Part shown: piece by piece, positions 1 to 8,762 of the stretch | How the letters are laid out: every line of letters begins with the position of its first letter | Numbering within the stretch: the stretch's first letter is position 1 | NCBI RefSeq assembly: GCF_013456555.2 | Contig: NZ_CP059154.1 | Coordinates: forward strand, 1,798,001 to 1,862,000 | DNA: 64,000 bases | From: Natrinema zhouii | GTDB lineage: Archaea; Halobacteriota; Halobacteria; Halobacteriales; Natrialbaceae | Direction: 5' to 3' | Made by a program: the position numbers and the translations under genes | The notes under the pieces: model-generated | Database searches by the model: none | What the model saw: the letters and a program-made list of their open reading frames with translations, nothing else | What the model was told of the DNA's origin: nothing

Positions 1-1
1 G

Positions 2-370
2 TGGGGAGCCGTCGTCAACCACCTCGAGCACGACTTCGACGACGGCGTCGCCTCGGTGCGGCGCGAACTCGAGGGCGGCGTCGAGGAGCTCACCGATATC
101 GAGCTGCCGGCGGTGCTGACGATCCAGACGGGGATCAACGAGCCCCGCTACGCCAGCCTGCGCGGTATTCGTCAGGCACAGCGCAAGGAGCTCGACGTCA
201 AGGCCCTCGCCGACATCGGCGTCGACGAGAGTACCATCGAGTCCGAACTCACCTTGACCGATATGTACGAGCCCGAGAGCGAGAGCGATGCGACCGTCTG
301 GGAGGGCAGCGCCGACGAGACCGCCGCCGAACTGGGTGAACTGCTCCGCGACAAGGGGGTGGCACAATGA
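2..370 (+). CDS. etfB: Electron transfer flavoprotein beta subunit, C-terminal part (5' end outside window)
   Basis: The reading frame is open from the left edge and ends in TGA at 368-370, giving about 122 residues of the C-terminal half. The stretch ending LPAVLTIQTGINEPRYASLRG, followed by a run of Arg/Lys, matches the conserved AMP-binding and partner-docking region of EtfB/FixA. EtfB pairs with the FAD-bearing EtfA to carry electrons from acyl-CoA dehydrogenases to the membrane quinone pool. The stop overlaps the next start by 4 bp (ATGA), which indicates translational coupling with etfA. The N-terminal half lies outside the window, so the true start cannot be given. Confidence 0.93.
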   Translation, partial: WGAVVNHLEHDFDDGVASVRRELEGGVEELTDIELPAVLTIQTGINEPRYASLRGIRQAQRKELDVKALADIGVDESTIESELTLTDMYEPESESDATVWEGSADETAAELGELLRDKGVAQ

Positions 371-1320
371 CGGACGTCCTCGCAGTGACGGACCACCGAC
401 GCGGCGAACTGCGCGACGTCAGCTACGAAATCATTACCGCCGGTCGCCAGCTCGCCGACGAGACGGGCGGCGACCTCCACCTCGCGGTCATCAGCGGCAC
501 CGTCGACGACTTCGCCCAGAAGTGCAACCGAGACGGCGTCGACGCGATCCACACCGTTTCCCACGGCGAGGAGTTCAACCACGACGTCTACACGCAGGCG
601 ATCACGCAGCTCTACGACGAACTCGCGCCCCAGTACGTCCTGACGCCCAACAGCGTCAACGGACTCGACTACGCGCCCGCGGTTGCTAACGAGCTCGATC
701 TACCCATCGTCACCGATACGATCGACCTCGACAACGACGACGAGACGCTCGTCGCGACCCGCGAGATGTACGGTGGCAAAGTCGAGACGACCAATCGACT
801 CGAGGGTGACGCTGTCATTACGATCCGCGGGGCAGAGTGGGCCGCGGCCGAGGGTACCGGCGACGCCGCGATCGAGACCTTCGACGCGGCAATCGACGAG
901 GACGCCGTCGGCTCGACGGTCACCGGCTTCGAGGAGGTCGCCGGCGGCGACGTCGACATCAGCGAGGCCGACATGCTCGTCTCGATCGGCCGCGGGATCG
1001 AGGAGGAGGAGAACCTCGACCTGATCCGGGACCTCGCGGATGCACTCGACGCGACGCTGTCCTCCTCGCGCCCGATCGTCGACAACGGCTGGCTGCCCAA
1101 GAACCGACAGGTTGGCCAGTCCGGCAAGGTCGTCACCCCCGACGTCTACATCGCGATCGGTATCTCCGGCGCAGTCCAGCACGTCGCCGGCATGAAGGGC
1201 TCCGATACGATCGTCGCGATCAACACTGACCCCAACGCGCCGATCATGGATATCGCCGACTACGCCATCGTCGACGACCTCTTCGACGTCGTCCCCGAAC
1301 TCATCGACGAGTTCCAGTAA
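367..1320 (+). CDS. etfA: Electron transfer flavoprotein alpha subunit
   Basis: A 317-residue protein of full family length. Residues 1-190 form the N-terminal EtfA domain. The C-terminal third has the FAD-binding core: a [10 protein letters not shown] segment, then [13 protein letters not shown], then [20 protein letters not shown] and a [17 protein letters not shown] segment, all characteristic of EtfA/FixB. It takes electrons from acyl-CoA dehydrogenases and passes them to an ETF:quinone oxidoreductase. The ATG overlaps the etfB stop, so the pair is one transcription unit. A T-rich stretch at 1361-1370 follows and may end the transcript. Confidence 0.95.
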   Translation: MTDVLAVTDHRRGELRDVSYEIITAGRQLADETGGDLHLAVISGTVDDFAQKCNRDGVDAIHTVSHGEEFNHDVYTQAITQLYDELAPQYVLTPNSVNGLDYAPAVANELDLPIVTDTIDLDNDDETLVATREMYGGKVETTNRLEGDAVITIRGAEWAAAEGTGDAAIETFDAAIDEDAVGSTVTGFEEVAGGDVDISEADMLVSIGRGIEEEENLDLIRDLADALDATLSSSRPIVDNGWLPKNRQVGQSGKVVTPDVYIAIGISGAVQHVAGMKGSDTIVAINTDPNAPIMDIADYAIVDDLFDVVPELIDEFQ

Positions 1321-1511
1321 AACGGCGTCTCCACTAGAATCCGGAAAGAGAGTATAATCGATTTTTCTATATAAGTCATATTACGAAAAGTACCATATCA
1401 GACATACCCTCGGTACGGCAGGGCGGAAAATGATCCTGCTGCCGTCCGTCACAGCCCGGCAACTGGGCGTCCGTAACCGTCACGTACTTTTCTACCCCCT
1501 CCCAATCGCAG

Positions 1512-2357
1512 GTGATGGAACTGCTGGAGCGCCGACGGGCGCTGATCGAGGAGCGTCTCGTCGAAGTGGTCGAGGGAGTCGAACCCGAGACGCTCTCTGA
1601 GGAAGTTCGTCACGTCGCGCTCTCCGGCGGGAAGCGCGTCCGGCCGATGGTGACGCTGCTAGCCTGTGAAACCGTCGGGGGACGTGCCGAAGACGCCGTG
1701 GAGTTCGGCGTCGGAGTCGAACTCGTCCACACGGCGTCACTTGTCATCGACGACATTATCGATCGCTCCGAACTGCGACGCGGGACGACCAGTGCGTGGG
1801 CCGAGTTCGGTCACGGGCCGGCGATCATCACCAGCGACGGACTGCTGGGCGAGGCCTTCGCGCTCTTTTCCGCCGACCCGGACGCGACTCGAGTCGTCGC
1901 CGACGCGATGGTCGAACTCGGCGTCGGCGAGGCGACCGAACTGTCGGCCGAACCCGCGAACGAGGAAGAGTACATGACCCTCGCCCGACGCAAGACCGGC
2001 GCGCTGTTTCGAGCCGCGGCCGAACTCGGCGCGATCGCCGCCGACTCGGACCCCGTCACCGTCGACGCACTCGGCGAGTACGCCGAACGAGTCGGCATCG
2101 CCTTCCAGATCAGGGACGACGTGCTAGACGCCGTCGCCGATCCCGACGAACTCGGCAAGCCGACCGGTCACGACGCCGCCCTGGAACGGCCGTCGGTCGT
2201 TCAGGTGACCAAACTCACGCCCGAGGAAGCCAACGATCGCGCCCGCAGCGAAGCCGATCGAGCGATCGACGCCCTCGATCGGGTCGAGGTCGAAGACTCT
2301 GACGCGCGCGAGTATCTTCTCGAACTGGCGGAGTTCGTCGTCGAGCGCGAACGGTGA
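1512..2357 (+). CDS. Short-chain polyprenyl diphosphate synthase (farnesyl/geranylgeranyl type)
   Basis: A 281-residue trans-isoprenyl diphosphate synthase. The first aspartate-rich motif is DDIID (residues 80-84) and the second DDVLD (202-206). The GGKRVRP segment near residue 40 and the RRKTGALF segment bind diphosphate. The family condenses isopentenyl diphosphate with allylic diphosphates to make precursors of archaeal lipids and quinone tails; chain length cannot be read safely here. It is somewhat shorter than the usual 300-350 residues, mainly at the N-terminus. GTG at 1512 and ATG at 1515 are both possible starts. It converges on the DUF373-type gene, with 4 bp between stop codons. 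Confidence 0.88.
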   Translation: MMELLERRRALIEERLVEVVEGVEPETLSEEVRHVALSGGKRVRPMVTLLACETVGGRAEDAVEFGVGVELVHTASLVIDDIIDRSELRRGTTSAWAEFGHGPAIITSDGLLGEAFALFSADPDATRVVADAMVELGVGEATELSAEPANEEEYMTLARRKTGALFRAAAELGAIAADSDPVTVDALGEYAERVGIAFQIRDDVLDAVADPDELGKPTGHDAALERPSVVQVTKLTPEEANDRARSEADRAIDALDRVEVEDSDAREYLLELAEFVVERER

Positions 2358-2361
2358 GCGC

Positions 2362-3477
2362 TTAGACGCGCTCGGCTCCTCGCGTCCCGTCCTCCCGATC
2401 CGAGTCGGAAAATCGCGATTCCGCGATGGCGAACGTGAGCGTACTCACGATCCCCAGTAGCGTCCCCGCTGTCAACGCCGCCGCGAGGTAGGCGATCTCG
2501 ACGTTATCGAGGAAGAACGCACTCACCGCGTGGAGGACGAGGGCGATCGAGAGCACGTAAAACGGCGCGTTGAGGTAGCGCCACTCGAGCGAGCCCGCGA
2601 TGTACTCGTCGGTGATCTGTCCGAGACTGGTGGTGAGCCCCGCGGCGGCGAACCAGTGGATCGAGCCGTAGACGAGCGCGGCGAGCATGACGGGAACCTC
2701 GAGGTCGCCGGGCGTCGACTGCTGGACCGACTCGAGCGTGTCCATGCCGCTGACGCCGCCGAGAACGAACAGAGCGGCGGCGACGACGTACGCGAGGAGG
2801 GTCGTCCGTCCGGCGTACAGCGAGCGTCGGCCGCGTTCGACGGCCGCGTCCAGACGGTCACCGAGGCCGAGCCCGCGGGAGATGAGATAGAGCCCGAGTA
2901 GCGCCGACGTCGACCCCAGCACGAACCCCGGAAGGTTCAGGAAGGTCCCGATCAGCGCGAGCGGATAGATCAACAGCAAGATTCCCAGCGGAATGAGTAC
3001 CGTCCCGCGCGTCTCGGGGTCGTTCAGTACCTGCTTGATCGTGTAGTACATCGACTCGAGGTTCTGTGCCTGTCGAACGACGACCCGGCGGACGCCGTCG
3101 ATGGGGACCCGCGAGCGGATGATCGGGATGACGGATTCGTCCTGTGCCCCGTCGGTGACCACGAGGACGGTGACGTCTTCGCCAGTCGAGAGGCTCGCGA
3201 GAACGGTGTCGACCTCGTCCCCGACCTCGCGGTTGGCGCTGACGTCGCCCTGATCGTTCCCGGTCACGACGGCGACTTCGACGCTCTCGTCGCGGTCGGT
3301 GAGGTCGTCGTAGACGTGCAACCCCTGAAAGATGACGTTAACGTCCGAGTCCTCCGGGTCGGCGGTCGCGAGGGCGACGGCCGCCTCCTCGACGGGATCG
3401 CGGCCGATGACCGGCGTCGAGAAGCCGGTCTTCCGACCGAGGTCGTCGTCGAGGTCGACACAGAGGACCAGCAGCAT
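2362..3477 (-). CDS. DUF373-type polytopic membrane protein
   Basis: A 371-residue protein. Residues 1-150 are soluble and begin MLLVLCVDLDDDLGRK, with alternating beta strands and helices and an Asp-rich N-terminus. Residues 160-370 hold about six hydrophobic helices. This soluble-plus-membrane layout and the LCVDxDDDLG start are typical of the archaeal DUF373 family, whose function is unknown. The open frame continues well upstream of this start, but the ATG at 3477 was chosen because the family begins exactly here and the upstream extension has no sensible composition. It is divergent from the radical SAM gene, so the shared 126 bp holds both promoters. Confidence 0.85.
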   Translation of the reverse strand: MLLVLCVDLDDDLGRKTGFSTPVIGRDPVEEAAVALATADPEDSDVNVIFQGLHVYDDLTDRDESVEVAVVTGNDQGDVSANREVGDEVDTVLASLSTGEDVTVLVVTDGAQDESVIPIIRSRVPIDGVRRVVVRQAQNLESMYYTIKQVLNDPETRGTVLIPLGILLLIYPLALIGTFLNLPGFVLGSTSALLGLYLISRGLGLGDRLDAAVERGRRSLYAGRTTLLAYVVAAALFVLGGVSGMDTLESVQQSTPGDLEVPVMLAALVYGSIHWFAAAGLTTSLGQITDEYIAGSLEWRYLNAPFYVLSIALVLHAVSAFFLDNVEIAYLAAALTAGTLLGIVSTLTFAIAESRFSDSDREDGTRGAERV

Positions 3478-3603
3478 CGGGTCGTGGTTGCACGCCGCGG
3501 TATTTCCCTCTTCTGGGAGCCGAGCGGGAGCCGCTTGCCATCGCCACACAGACCTCGACAGTTTCGCACAGCTTTTGAGGCTCGGGTGGGTATGTTCCCT
3601 CGA

Positions 3604-4599
3604 ATGATCTCGAAGGGCTGTGAGCAGTGCGCGAAAGGCGGCAAGATGGTGCTGTTCGTCTACGGCTACTGCGACCAGCGCGACTGCTTTTACTGCCCGC
3701 TCGGCGAGAACCGAAAGAACGTCACCGACGTCTACGCCAACGAGCGACTCGTCGAGAGCGACGAGGACGTCCTGACCGAGGCCCACCGGATGGACGCGCT
3801 GGGCACATCGATCACCGGCGGCGAACCCCAGGAGGCCCTCGATCGGACCTGTCACTACCTCGAGCTCCTGAAAGACGAGTTCGGCGAGGACCACCATACG
3901 CACCTCTACACCGGCATCACCGGCGGTCGCGAGAACATGCGCCGCCTCTCGGAGGCCGGCCTCGACGAGATTCGCTTCCACCCGCCCTACGAACAGTGGG
4001 GCGACCTCCACGGCACCGAGTGGGAGGAAATCCTCTACATCGCCCGCGAGGAGGGACTGACCCCCGCCTTCGAAATTCCCGGTATCCGCGCCGAGGAGGA
4101 GTTCCTCGAGCTGATCGACGAGGGAGCCGCCGAGTTCTGTAACGTCAACGAGTTCGAGATGAGCGACGGCAACTACCGTCGGATGCAGGAACAGGGCTTC
4201 GAACTCAAGGAAGATCACATGAGCGCCGTCGACGGCTCCCGCGAGGAGATCCTCGAGGCCATGGGCGACCACGAGAAGGTCTACTTCTGTACCTCCGTCT
4301 TCAAGGACGCGGCCCAGCACCGCCGCCGCCTCAAACGCATGGCACGGAACATCCGCCGCGAGTTCGACGACGTCACGGACGACGGCACGCTCGTCTACGG
4401 CAAGACGCGCGCCGACCCGGCGGATTTCGATGCACTCGGCGTCCCCGAAGAGTTCTACACCGTCAAAACCGACCACGTCGAAGTCGCCTGGTGGCTCCTC
4501 GAAGAGATGATCGAGGACGGCGACCTCGAGGACGGCGAAATCGTCGAGCAGTATCCGACGTACGATGGGCAAGTCGTCGAGCGGACGCCTCTGGCGTGA
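3604..4599 (+). CDS. Archaeal radical SAM protein (COG2108-like, function unknown)
   Basis: A 331-residue protein. From the chosen start an N-terminal pair of cysteines (C6, C9) precedes the cluster-binding motif C23-x4-C28-x2-C31 within YGYCDQRDCFYCP. Most radical SAM enzymes space the first two cysteines by three residues, so the x4 spacing is a family peculiarity. A GGEPQ segment after it matches the SAM-binding GGE motif. The remainder looks like a partial TIM barrel with further cysteines (FCNVNEFE, VYFCTSVF). It resembles pyruvate formate-lyase activase relatives conserved in archaea; its substrate is unknown. ATG 3604 is preferred over ATG 3592 because a TATA-like GCTTTTGAGG lies about 29 nt upstream. 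Confidence 0.85.
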   Translation: MISKGCEQCAKGGKMVLFVYGYCDQRDCFYCPLGENRKNVTDVYANERLVESDEDVLTEAHRMDALGTSITGGEPQEALDRTCHYLELLKDEFGEDHHTHLYTGITGGRENMRRLSEAGLDEIRFHPPYEQWGDLHGTEWEEILYIAREEGLTPAFEIPGIRAEEEFLELIDEGAAEFCNVNEFEMSDGNYRRMQEQGFELKEDHMSAVDGSREEILEAMGDHEKVYFCTSVFKDAAQHRRRLKRMARNIRREFDDVTDDGTLVYGKTRADPADFDALGVPEEFYTVKTDHVEVAWWLLEEMIEDGDLEDGEIVEQYPTYDGQVVERTPLA

Positions 4600-4800
4600 G
4601 TACCGCGAGTTGAACATAGTGAGCGATCAGGGATTTTTTGGTGGGAATTTTTCGAGTTAAGTGGGACCGAAGGTCCCACTAACCGTGCGAACGGACGCGA
4701 AGCGTCCGTGAGCAGAGAGTAGTGAGCGAGCGATGCGAGCGAACCCGACGAGAAAAAGGTCCATGTGGCAGGTCGTCGAGCGGACGCCGTTAGCATAAGT
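4569..4800 (+). repeat. Imperfect direct repeat of the last codons of the radical SAM gene
   Basis: Positions 4569-4600 (the true gene end) and 4768-4799 align over 32 bases with six differences. Both read in frame as Q-V-V-E-R-T-P-L-A-stop. Every difference is synonymous: CAA/CAG, CCT/CCG, CTG/TTA, GCG/GCA and TGA/TAA. The second copy is therefore a diverged coding remnant and not a random repeat. The 167 bp between them holds the hairpin cluster described separately. Confidence 0.85.
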
Positions 4801-5012
4801 CGATGTACCCCACGCTGCCAGTGTGTTTCGACGAGCGCGGTCACGAACAAACCGGACTCGCGTCGTTTTTGCATAGTTTAAGGATTGTCCCGGAACGTGC
4901 AACGCACGTAAATGGCCGTTACGAGCCCGTTCAGCCCGTCCTATCGTCGAACAGGTTATTGGCGCTTATCACTGTTGTAATAATGGCGGCTGTCCCGATA
5001 TAACAGGGTACG
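4600..5012. other. 413-bp gene-free stretch with hairpin cluster
   Basis: No credible gene is seen. Perfect triloop hairpins lie at 4661-4679 (8-bp stem GTGGGACC, loop GAA) and 4691-4709 (8-bp stem ACGGACGC, loop GAA). They are followed by an AGTGAGCGAGCGATGCGAGCGAAC tract that shares pieces with the recurrent GAGCGAACG/AGTGAGCGAGC element. A T-run at 4633-4638 just after the radical SAM stop could terminate that gene. The right part leads into the lipoprotein gene. Confidence 0.7.
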
Positions 5013-5882
5013 ATGCAATTTCGAACGGTTGCTGTCGTTGCGGTTGCACTGCTCGTGGCGCTTTCCGGGTGTAGCGCCCTCGGCGGATCACAGTCGGACG
5101 ATCCCTCGAGCGAAAATGACACGGAACCGCTGAACGAGAACGAAACGGACGCGAACGGCTCCAACGGTGGGGACAGTTCCGATGACACAGACGATGTGAA
5201 CGGTGATGACGGAGACAACACTGCGAACGCGGAGTGGACACCTCCGACGGAACCGAACCGTCCGATGGAAAACAAACGTTCAGACCGGATCAAATCGATG
5301 ACGTTCGTCGATAAAGAGCCTGCAGCGAACGGTGACGGCTACTCGAACTTCAATCTCGAGGTCGTCGCCAACACGAGCATGGAGAACGTCGATCCGCCGG
5401 AACACGGTAACGTCATCGGTGAGCCGTACTTCTTCGTCAAGATCAACGAAGACGAACAGAAACTGATTGAGCGGACGGGTCAAGTCCGCATGGAAGAAAA
5501 CGGCACGTACCACATCGACGTTCGCCCCGATGGAATCGAAGAGTTCGGGGCTGGCCCGCTGACCGTCGAAGTCTACCTGATGGATGAGGACAAGGACTGG
5601 GACGATATCTACGCCTCCGTGGGCAAGAACATCGAGTTCAACCCGGAGACGGAGTCCGACGACTCGGCTACTGACAACGAGTCTGACGACTCAGTTACTG
5701 ACGACGAATCCGATGACTCGGCTACTGACGACGAATCCGATGACTCGGCTACTGACGACGAATCCGATGACTCGGCTACTGACAACGAGTCCGACGACTC
5801 AGTTACTGACAACGAGTCCGACGACTCAGTTACTGACAACGAGTCCGACAATTCCACCGATTCAGAAACGAACGAAAACTGA
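5013..5882 (+). CDS. Exported lipoprotein with Asp/Ser-rich tandem-repeat tail
   Basis: A 289-residue protein. Residues 1-20 are a lipoprotein signal with lipobox LSGC, the acylated cysteine near residue 20. An acidic, Asn/Ser/Glu-rich linker follows to about residue 85. A 125-residue domain of beta-strand character (about 90-210, from SDRIKSMTFVDKEP to VGKNIEFNPE) looks like a small beta-sandwich; I do not recognise its family. The tail consists of seven near-identical 9-residue repeats of the type DDSATDDES plus a degenerate eighth. It is likely anchored outside the membrane with the repeats as a stalk or cation-binding spacer. It converges on the winged-helix gene, 33 bp apart. Confidence 0.8.
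   Translation: MQFRTVAVVAVALLVALSGCSALGGSQSDDPSSENDTEPLNENETDANGSNGGDSSDDTDDVNGDDGDNTANAEWTPPTEPNRPMENKRSDRIKSMTFVDKEPAANGDGYSNFNLEVVANTSMENVDPPEHGNVIGEPYFFVKINEDEQKLIERTGQVRMEENGTYHIDVRPDGIEEFGAGPLTVEVYLMDEDKDWDDIYASVGKNIEFNPETESDDSATDNESDDSVTDDESDDSATDDESDDSATDDESDDSATDNESDDSVTDNESDDSVTDNESDNSTDSETNEN
5658..5846 (+). repeat. 27-bp tandem repeat, seven copies, coding
   Basis: Seven consecutive 27-bp units encode DDSATDNES, DDSVTDDES, DDSATDDES (twice), DDSATDNES and DDSVTDNES (twice). Units differ by only a few bases, two adjacent ones almost identical. This suggests recent expansion and potential length variation between strains. Confidence 0.92.
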
Positions 5883-5915
5883 CCGCTAAACCGACAACAC
5901 AGCGGTTCAAGACAC

Positions 5916-7259
5916 TCAGTTAGTCTCGGTCGGATCGACACCAGGCAGCGTGATGAGGTTCTCACGGCCGATCCGGAGCTTTTCGATTTCGCCGTTGTCG
6001 TCCATTTTCGATAGCAACTGCGATACCTTGGCGTTCGACCAGCCAGTCTCCGAGACGATGGTGGCCTGCTTCATCCGGCCGCCGTTTTGCGTGAGCATTC
6101 GCAGGACGCGCTCTTCGTCGCTCAACAGCTCGGGATCGATCTCCTCGCCGGCGTCTTCCGTGTACTCAAGGCGAGTGCCAGTACCGGCATTGCTATCATC
6201 GATATCAGTCCGGCCAGGCGCAGGCGCTTCGGCCGTGGAACTGGCTGCGCCGGCTGCAGGCCCGGTCCCGTCACCCGACTCGCTATCGCTCCGGCTACCG
6301 ATGCCGATCGACTCGAGCGCTGGGAACCGCTCGAGCGGAATCGGAAGCTCATTCAGCTCGTCCCGCCGGAACAGGAGATACCCACCGATTCCGGCGGCAA
6401 CGATAGCGCCACCGATGACGAGAAGCCACCACCACGACAGGTCCAAGAGACTCCCGCCCCCACCGCTCCCAGTCTGGACGAACACGATCTCGAGTTCGTC
6501 AGTGGTGAACTCGTACGGACCATCCCACGTAAGCTGGGTCGGAGTTTCGAGTGCGTAATTTGACTGCGTCTCGACGACAAACCGTTGGCCGTCTTGTATC
6601 TTCATCCACGTCCCAGCGTCGGTTCGAAACGCATCACCGAAATAGATCCGGTCGTCCTCAACGGTGGCGAAGTTCGTCCACGTAACCGAGTAAGAGATGA
6701 TGCCGATCCGGGCGTCCTCGTCGGTGGTCGTGTCGCCACCGGTTACGTCCGATGAATCGACGATCCGTGGCTCATCCCAGCCGGCGTCTTCGATCGACAT
6801 CTCACGGCCCGTCGTCTGTTCGGCGGTCTGTCGGAACTCCTCGAAGTTGTACGTTACACCGTCCCGACCGGCTGCAACTTCCGCAGCGTAGTCACGGAAC
6901 ACGGCGGCGTCTTCGTCGGAAGTCACGCGAAAATGGCTCTCGATCGTCCATCGGACGTCACCGTTGTCCTGCACGGTGAGCCGGATGACCTGCCTCGGAT
7001 CGGTTTGATTGAGCGGCGGGTCCGATTGTGCGGCGGCCGCGGACGACAACGACGGAGCGAACGAGTCGGAGCGGTGAGCGGTCGTGGAGTCAACGGGTGA
7101 TGCGATGGCGGACGTGGAGTGGGACCGATCGGCGGCTACAGCCGTCTGACTGCTATCGGACGGCGGGCTGGCTGCAGCCGGCGCGACGGCCACCGCCCCA
7201 AGAAGGGACATCGTGAGGAGGGCTGTGAGGGCGAGTGTGATGGCGGTGGATACCCGCAT
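5916..7259 (-). CDS. Membrane-anchored winged-helix protein with extracytoplasmic domain
   Basis: A 447-residue protein starting MRVSTAITLALTAL, a signal sequence ending in APAAAS. A roughly 200-residue extracytoplasmic domain of beta character follows (about 80-270). Then come a Gly-rich linker, one transmembrane helix (SWWWLLVIGGAIVAAGIGGYLLF), a low-complexity Ser/Gly/Ala region, and a C-terminal winged-helix domain (about 375-447: SDEERVLRMLTQNGGRMKQ, then GWSNAKVSQLLSKMDDNGEIEKL). An outside sensor joined to an inside DNA-binding domain suggests a one-component transmembrane regulator. ATG 7259 was preferred to the GTG 36 nt upstream, which would prefix a proline-rich stretch to the signal peptide. 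It is divergent from the secreted protein at 7462. Confidence 0.82.
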   Translation of the reverse strand: MRVSTAITLALTALLTMSLLGAVAVAPAAASPPSDSSQTAVAADRSHSTSAIASPVDSTTAHRSDSFAPSLSSAAAAQSDPPLNQTDPRQVIRLTVQDNGDVRWTIESHFRVTSDEDAAVFRDYAAEVAAGRDGVTYNFEEFRQTAEQTTGREMSIEDAGWDEPRIVDSSDVTGGDTTTDEDARIGIISYSVTWTNFATVEDDRIYFGDAFRTDAGTWMKIQDGQRFVVETQSNYALETPTQLTWDGPYEFTTDELEIVFVQTGSGGGGSLLDLSWWWLLVIGGAIVAAGIGGYLLFRRDELNELPIPLERFPALESIGIGSRSDSESGDGTGPAAGAASSTAEAPAPGRTDIDDSNAGTGTRLEYTEDAGEEIDPELLSDEERVLRMLTQNGGRMKQATIVSETGWSNAKVSQLLSKMDDNGEIEKLRIGRENLITLPGVDPTETN

Positions 7260-7430
7260 GCGTACCAACGGGTGGTTTCCCGGGGGAAAAAACACTTTCC
7301 ATCGGAAAATAAAATGTTACTAACGGCCGTGAAGGGTTTCCGCGGCGGAGAGCGGGTTTCCAGCGAGTGGTAAGCAGTTGGTAACCGGTCTTTTGATCGT
7401 TTTACTCGCAGCCACTGGGAGTGCGACCAG

Positions 7431-7440
7431 TTTTTATATC
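7431..7440 (+). promoter_or_regulatory. TATA element for the secreted-protein gene
   Basis: TTTTTATATC centred about 26 nt before ATG 7462, the spacing expected for a leaderless haloarchaeal transcript. The identical 10-mer precedes the pilin-like gene at 8763. Confidence 0.7.
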
Positions 7441-7461
7441 AGGAGATCATAGAGTCTGTCG

Positions 7462-8685
7462 ATGAACCGTGCGATTCCGCTACTCCTCGCAGTACTTCTC
7501 GGTTTCTCGTTGCTCGTCTCCCCCATAGTTGCGGCCCCTGGAAACGATCTGTCTGGGCCGTCCGATTCTTCCCTCCAGCAAGTGTCGACCACTGATAGGT
7601 CCGACTCCAATCTTCGGGAGCTCGAGAACACGACGAACCGACTCTCGCTCGAGAATGCAGCACGAAGCGAGTACGCCGAACCCGGCATGAACATCGGTAC
7701 GATGTTCGCAAGTACGGACGACAGACTCCGGACCGATCACATCCAGTACGCCATCGTCGATCGCCAGTTCGAGGATGCGACGGAAGCGGAGCGACGGGAA
7801 CTGCTCTGGGAAGCGTACGCCCGGATCGGAGAGCGATCCGATTCGCTCGAGTCCCGCGAACAGCAGGCCGTGAGAGCACACGCAGCCGGACGGATCTCGA
7901 GTTCGCAGTTGCTGCAAACCCTGCATCGAAATCACAAGGAAGCGGCGGCCCTCTCCAGGACGCTCGCCGATCTCAGGGATCGAGCGAGTAGAACCTCGGA
8001 AATTGCGCAGTCGATGAAGGACGAGCAGGGGAAACTTGAGATGCACCAGACAGAGCTCCGCTCACAGTTGGCAGCGGCAGGTGGGACCGGTAACAGCGAC
8101 ACCGTGTTCACCGTCAAGACGTCCGAGAACGGCTACGTCATCTCGATGATCGACGAGAATTACGTTCGTGAGGCCGTCCGATTCGACAACCGAAACGCCT
8201 CAAAACAGACCCAGTTCGACGGTATCTCCGATGCGTACCCCTACACACTCGATATGTATCCGTGGGCGAACGAGACGAGGTCATCGCCGTCGTTCAACAT
8301 GCATACAACGGTTCAACTGTCCATGCTCGACATCAGTCACGATCATGGCCATCTCGAGGCGTACCTCGACGGTGGGACCGGTAACATTCACCGAGAAGTG
8401 CAGGTTCTGAATCAGGATTCGTTACCGACGGAATCGCAACAGACTGTGAAGAAAGAGGGACTTGATCTGACGATCAATAAAACGGTGAGTGACGGACCGA
8501 GCGAACTCACCGTCTCGGATTTGAAGAGCGGTGAGCTGCTGTCGGCGACGGTCACGATCAACGGAACCGAAGTCGGCGAGACCTACGCTGACGGGAGACT
8601 GTGGTTCGTTTCACCCGAAGACGGATACGAGCTGGTCGTGGAGACGACGAGCGGGAAGCGTATCAACACGACCATTAGCGGATAG
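7462..8685 (+). CDS. Secreted protein of unknown function
   Basis: A 407-residue protein with a Sec signal (MNRAIPLLLAVLLGFSLLVS, probable cleavage after IVAA). Residues 30-190 are rich in charged helices, including a probable coiled coil (LSRTLADLRDRAS to EMHQTELRSQLAA). Residues 200-407 are beta-rich and contain several N-x-S/T sites. No C-terminal anchor is visible. I do not recognise the family. It sits between the divergent winged-helix membrane protein and the pilin-like gene, shares a core promoter sequence with the latter, and is probably co-regulated with both. Confidence 0.75.
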   Translation: MNRAIPLLLAVLLGFSLLVSPIVAAPGNDLSGPSDSSLQQVSTTDRSDSNLRELENTTNRLSLENAARSEYAEPGMNIGTMFASTDDRLRTDHIQYAIVDRQFEDATEAERRELLWEAYARIGERSDSLESREQQAVRAHAAGRISSSQLLQTLHRNHKEAAALSRTLADLRDRASRTSEIAQSMKDEQGKLEMHQTELRSQLAAAGGTGNSDTVFTVKTSENGYVISMIDENYVREAVRFDNRNASKQTQFDGISDAYPYTLDMYPWANETRSSPSFNMHTTVQLSMLDISHDHGHLEAYLDGGTGNIHREVQVLNQDSLPTESQQTVKKEGLDLTINKTVSDGPSELTVSDLKSGELLSATVTINGTEVGETYADGRLWFVSPEDGYELVVETTSGKRINTTISG

Positions 8686-8730
8686 ACTGATAGCAGTCGC
8701 CGGCGGCTCCCCTCGTCGGATTCGGACGAC

Positions 8731-8740
8731 TTTTTATATC
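8731..8740 (+). promoter_or_regulatory. TATA element for the pilin-like gene
   Basis: TTTTTATATC, identical to the element at 7431-7440, ends 22 bp before the GTG at 8763 and fits a leaderless start. Confidence 0.7.
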
Positions 8741-8762
8741 GGATCGAGCGGCCACGGGATGT

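Noticed and set aside
3478..4617. N-terminal extension of the DUF373-type frame by about 380 codons
   Set aside because: The extension runs antisense through the radical SAM gene, and the family begins at MLLVLCVDLDDD.
5658..5846. CRISPR array
   Set aside because: The repeats are contiguous 27-bp coding units without spacers.
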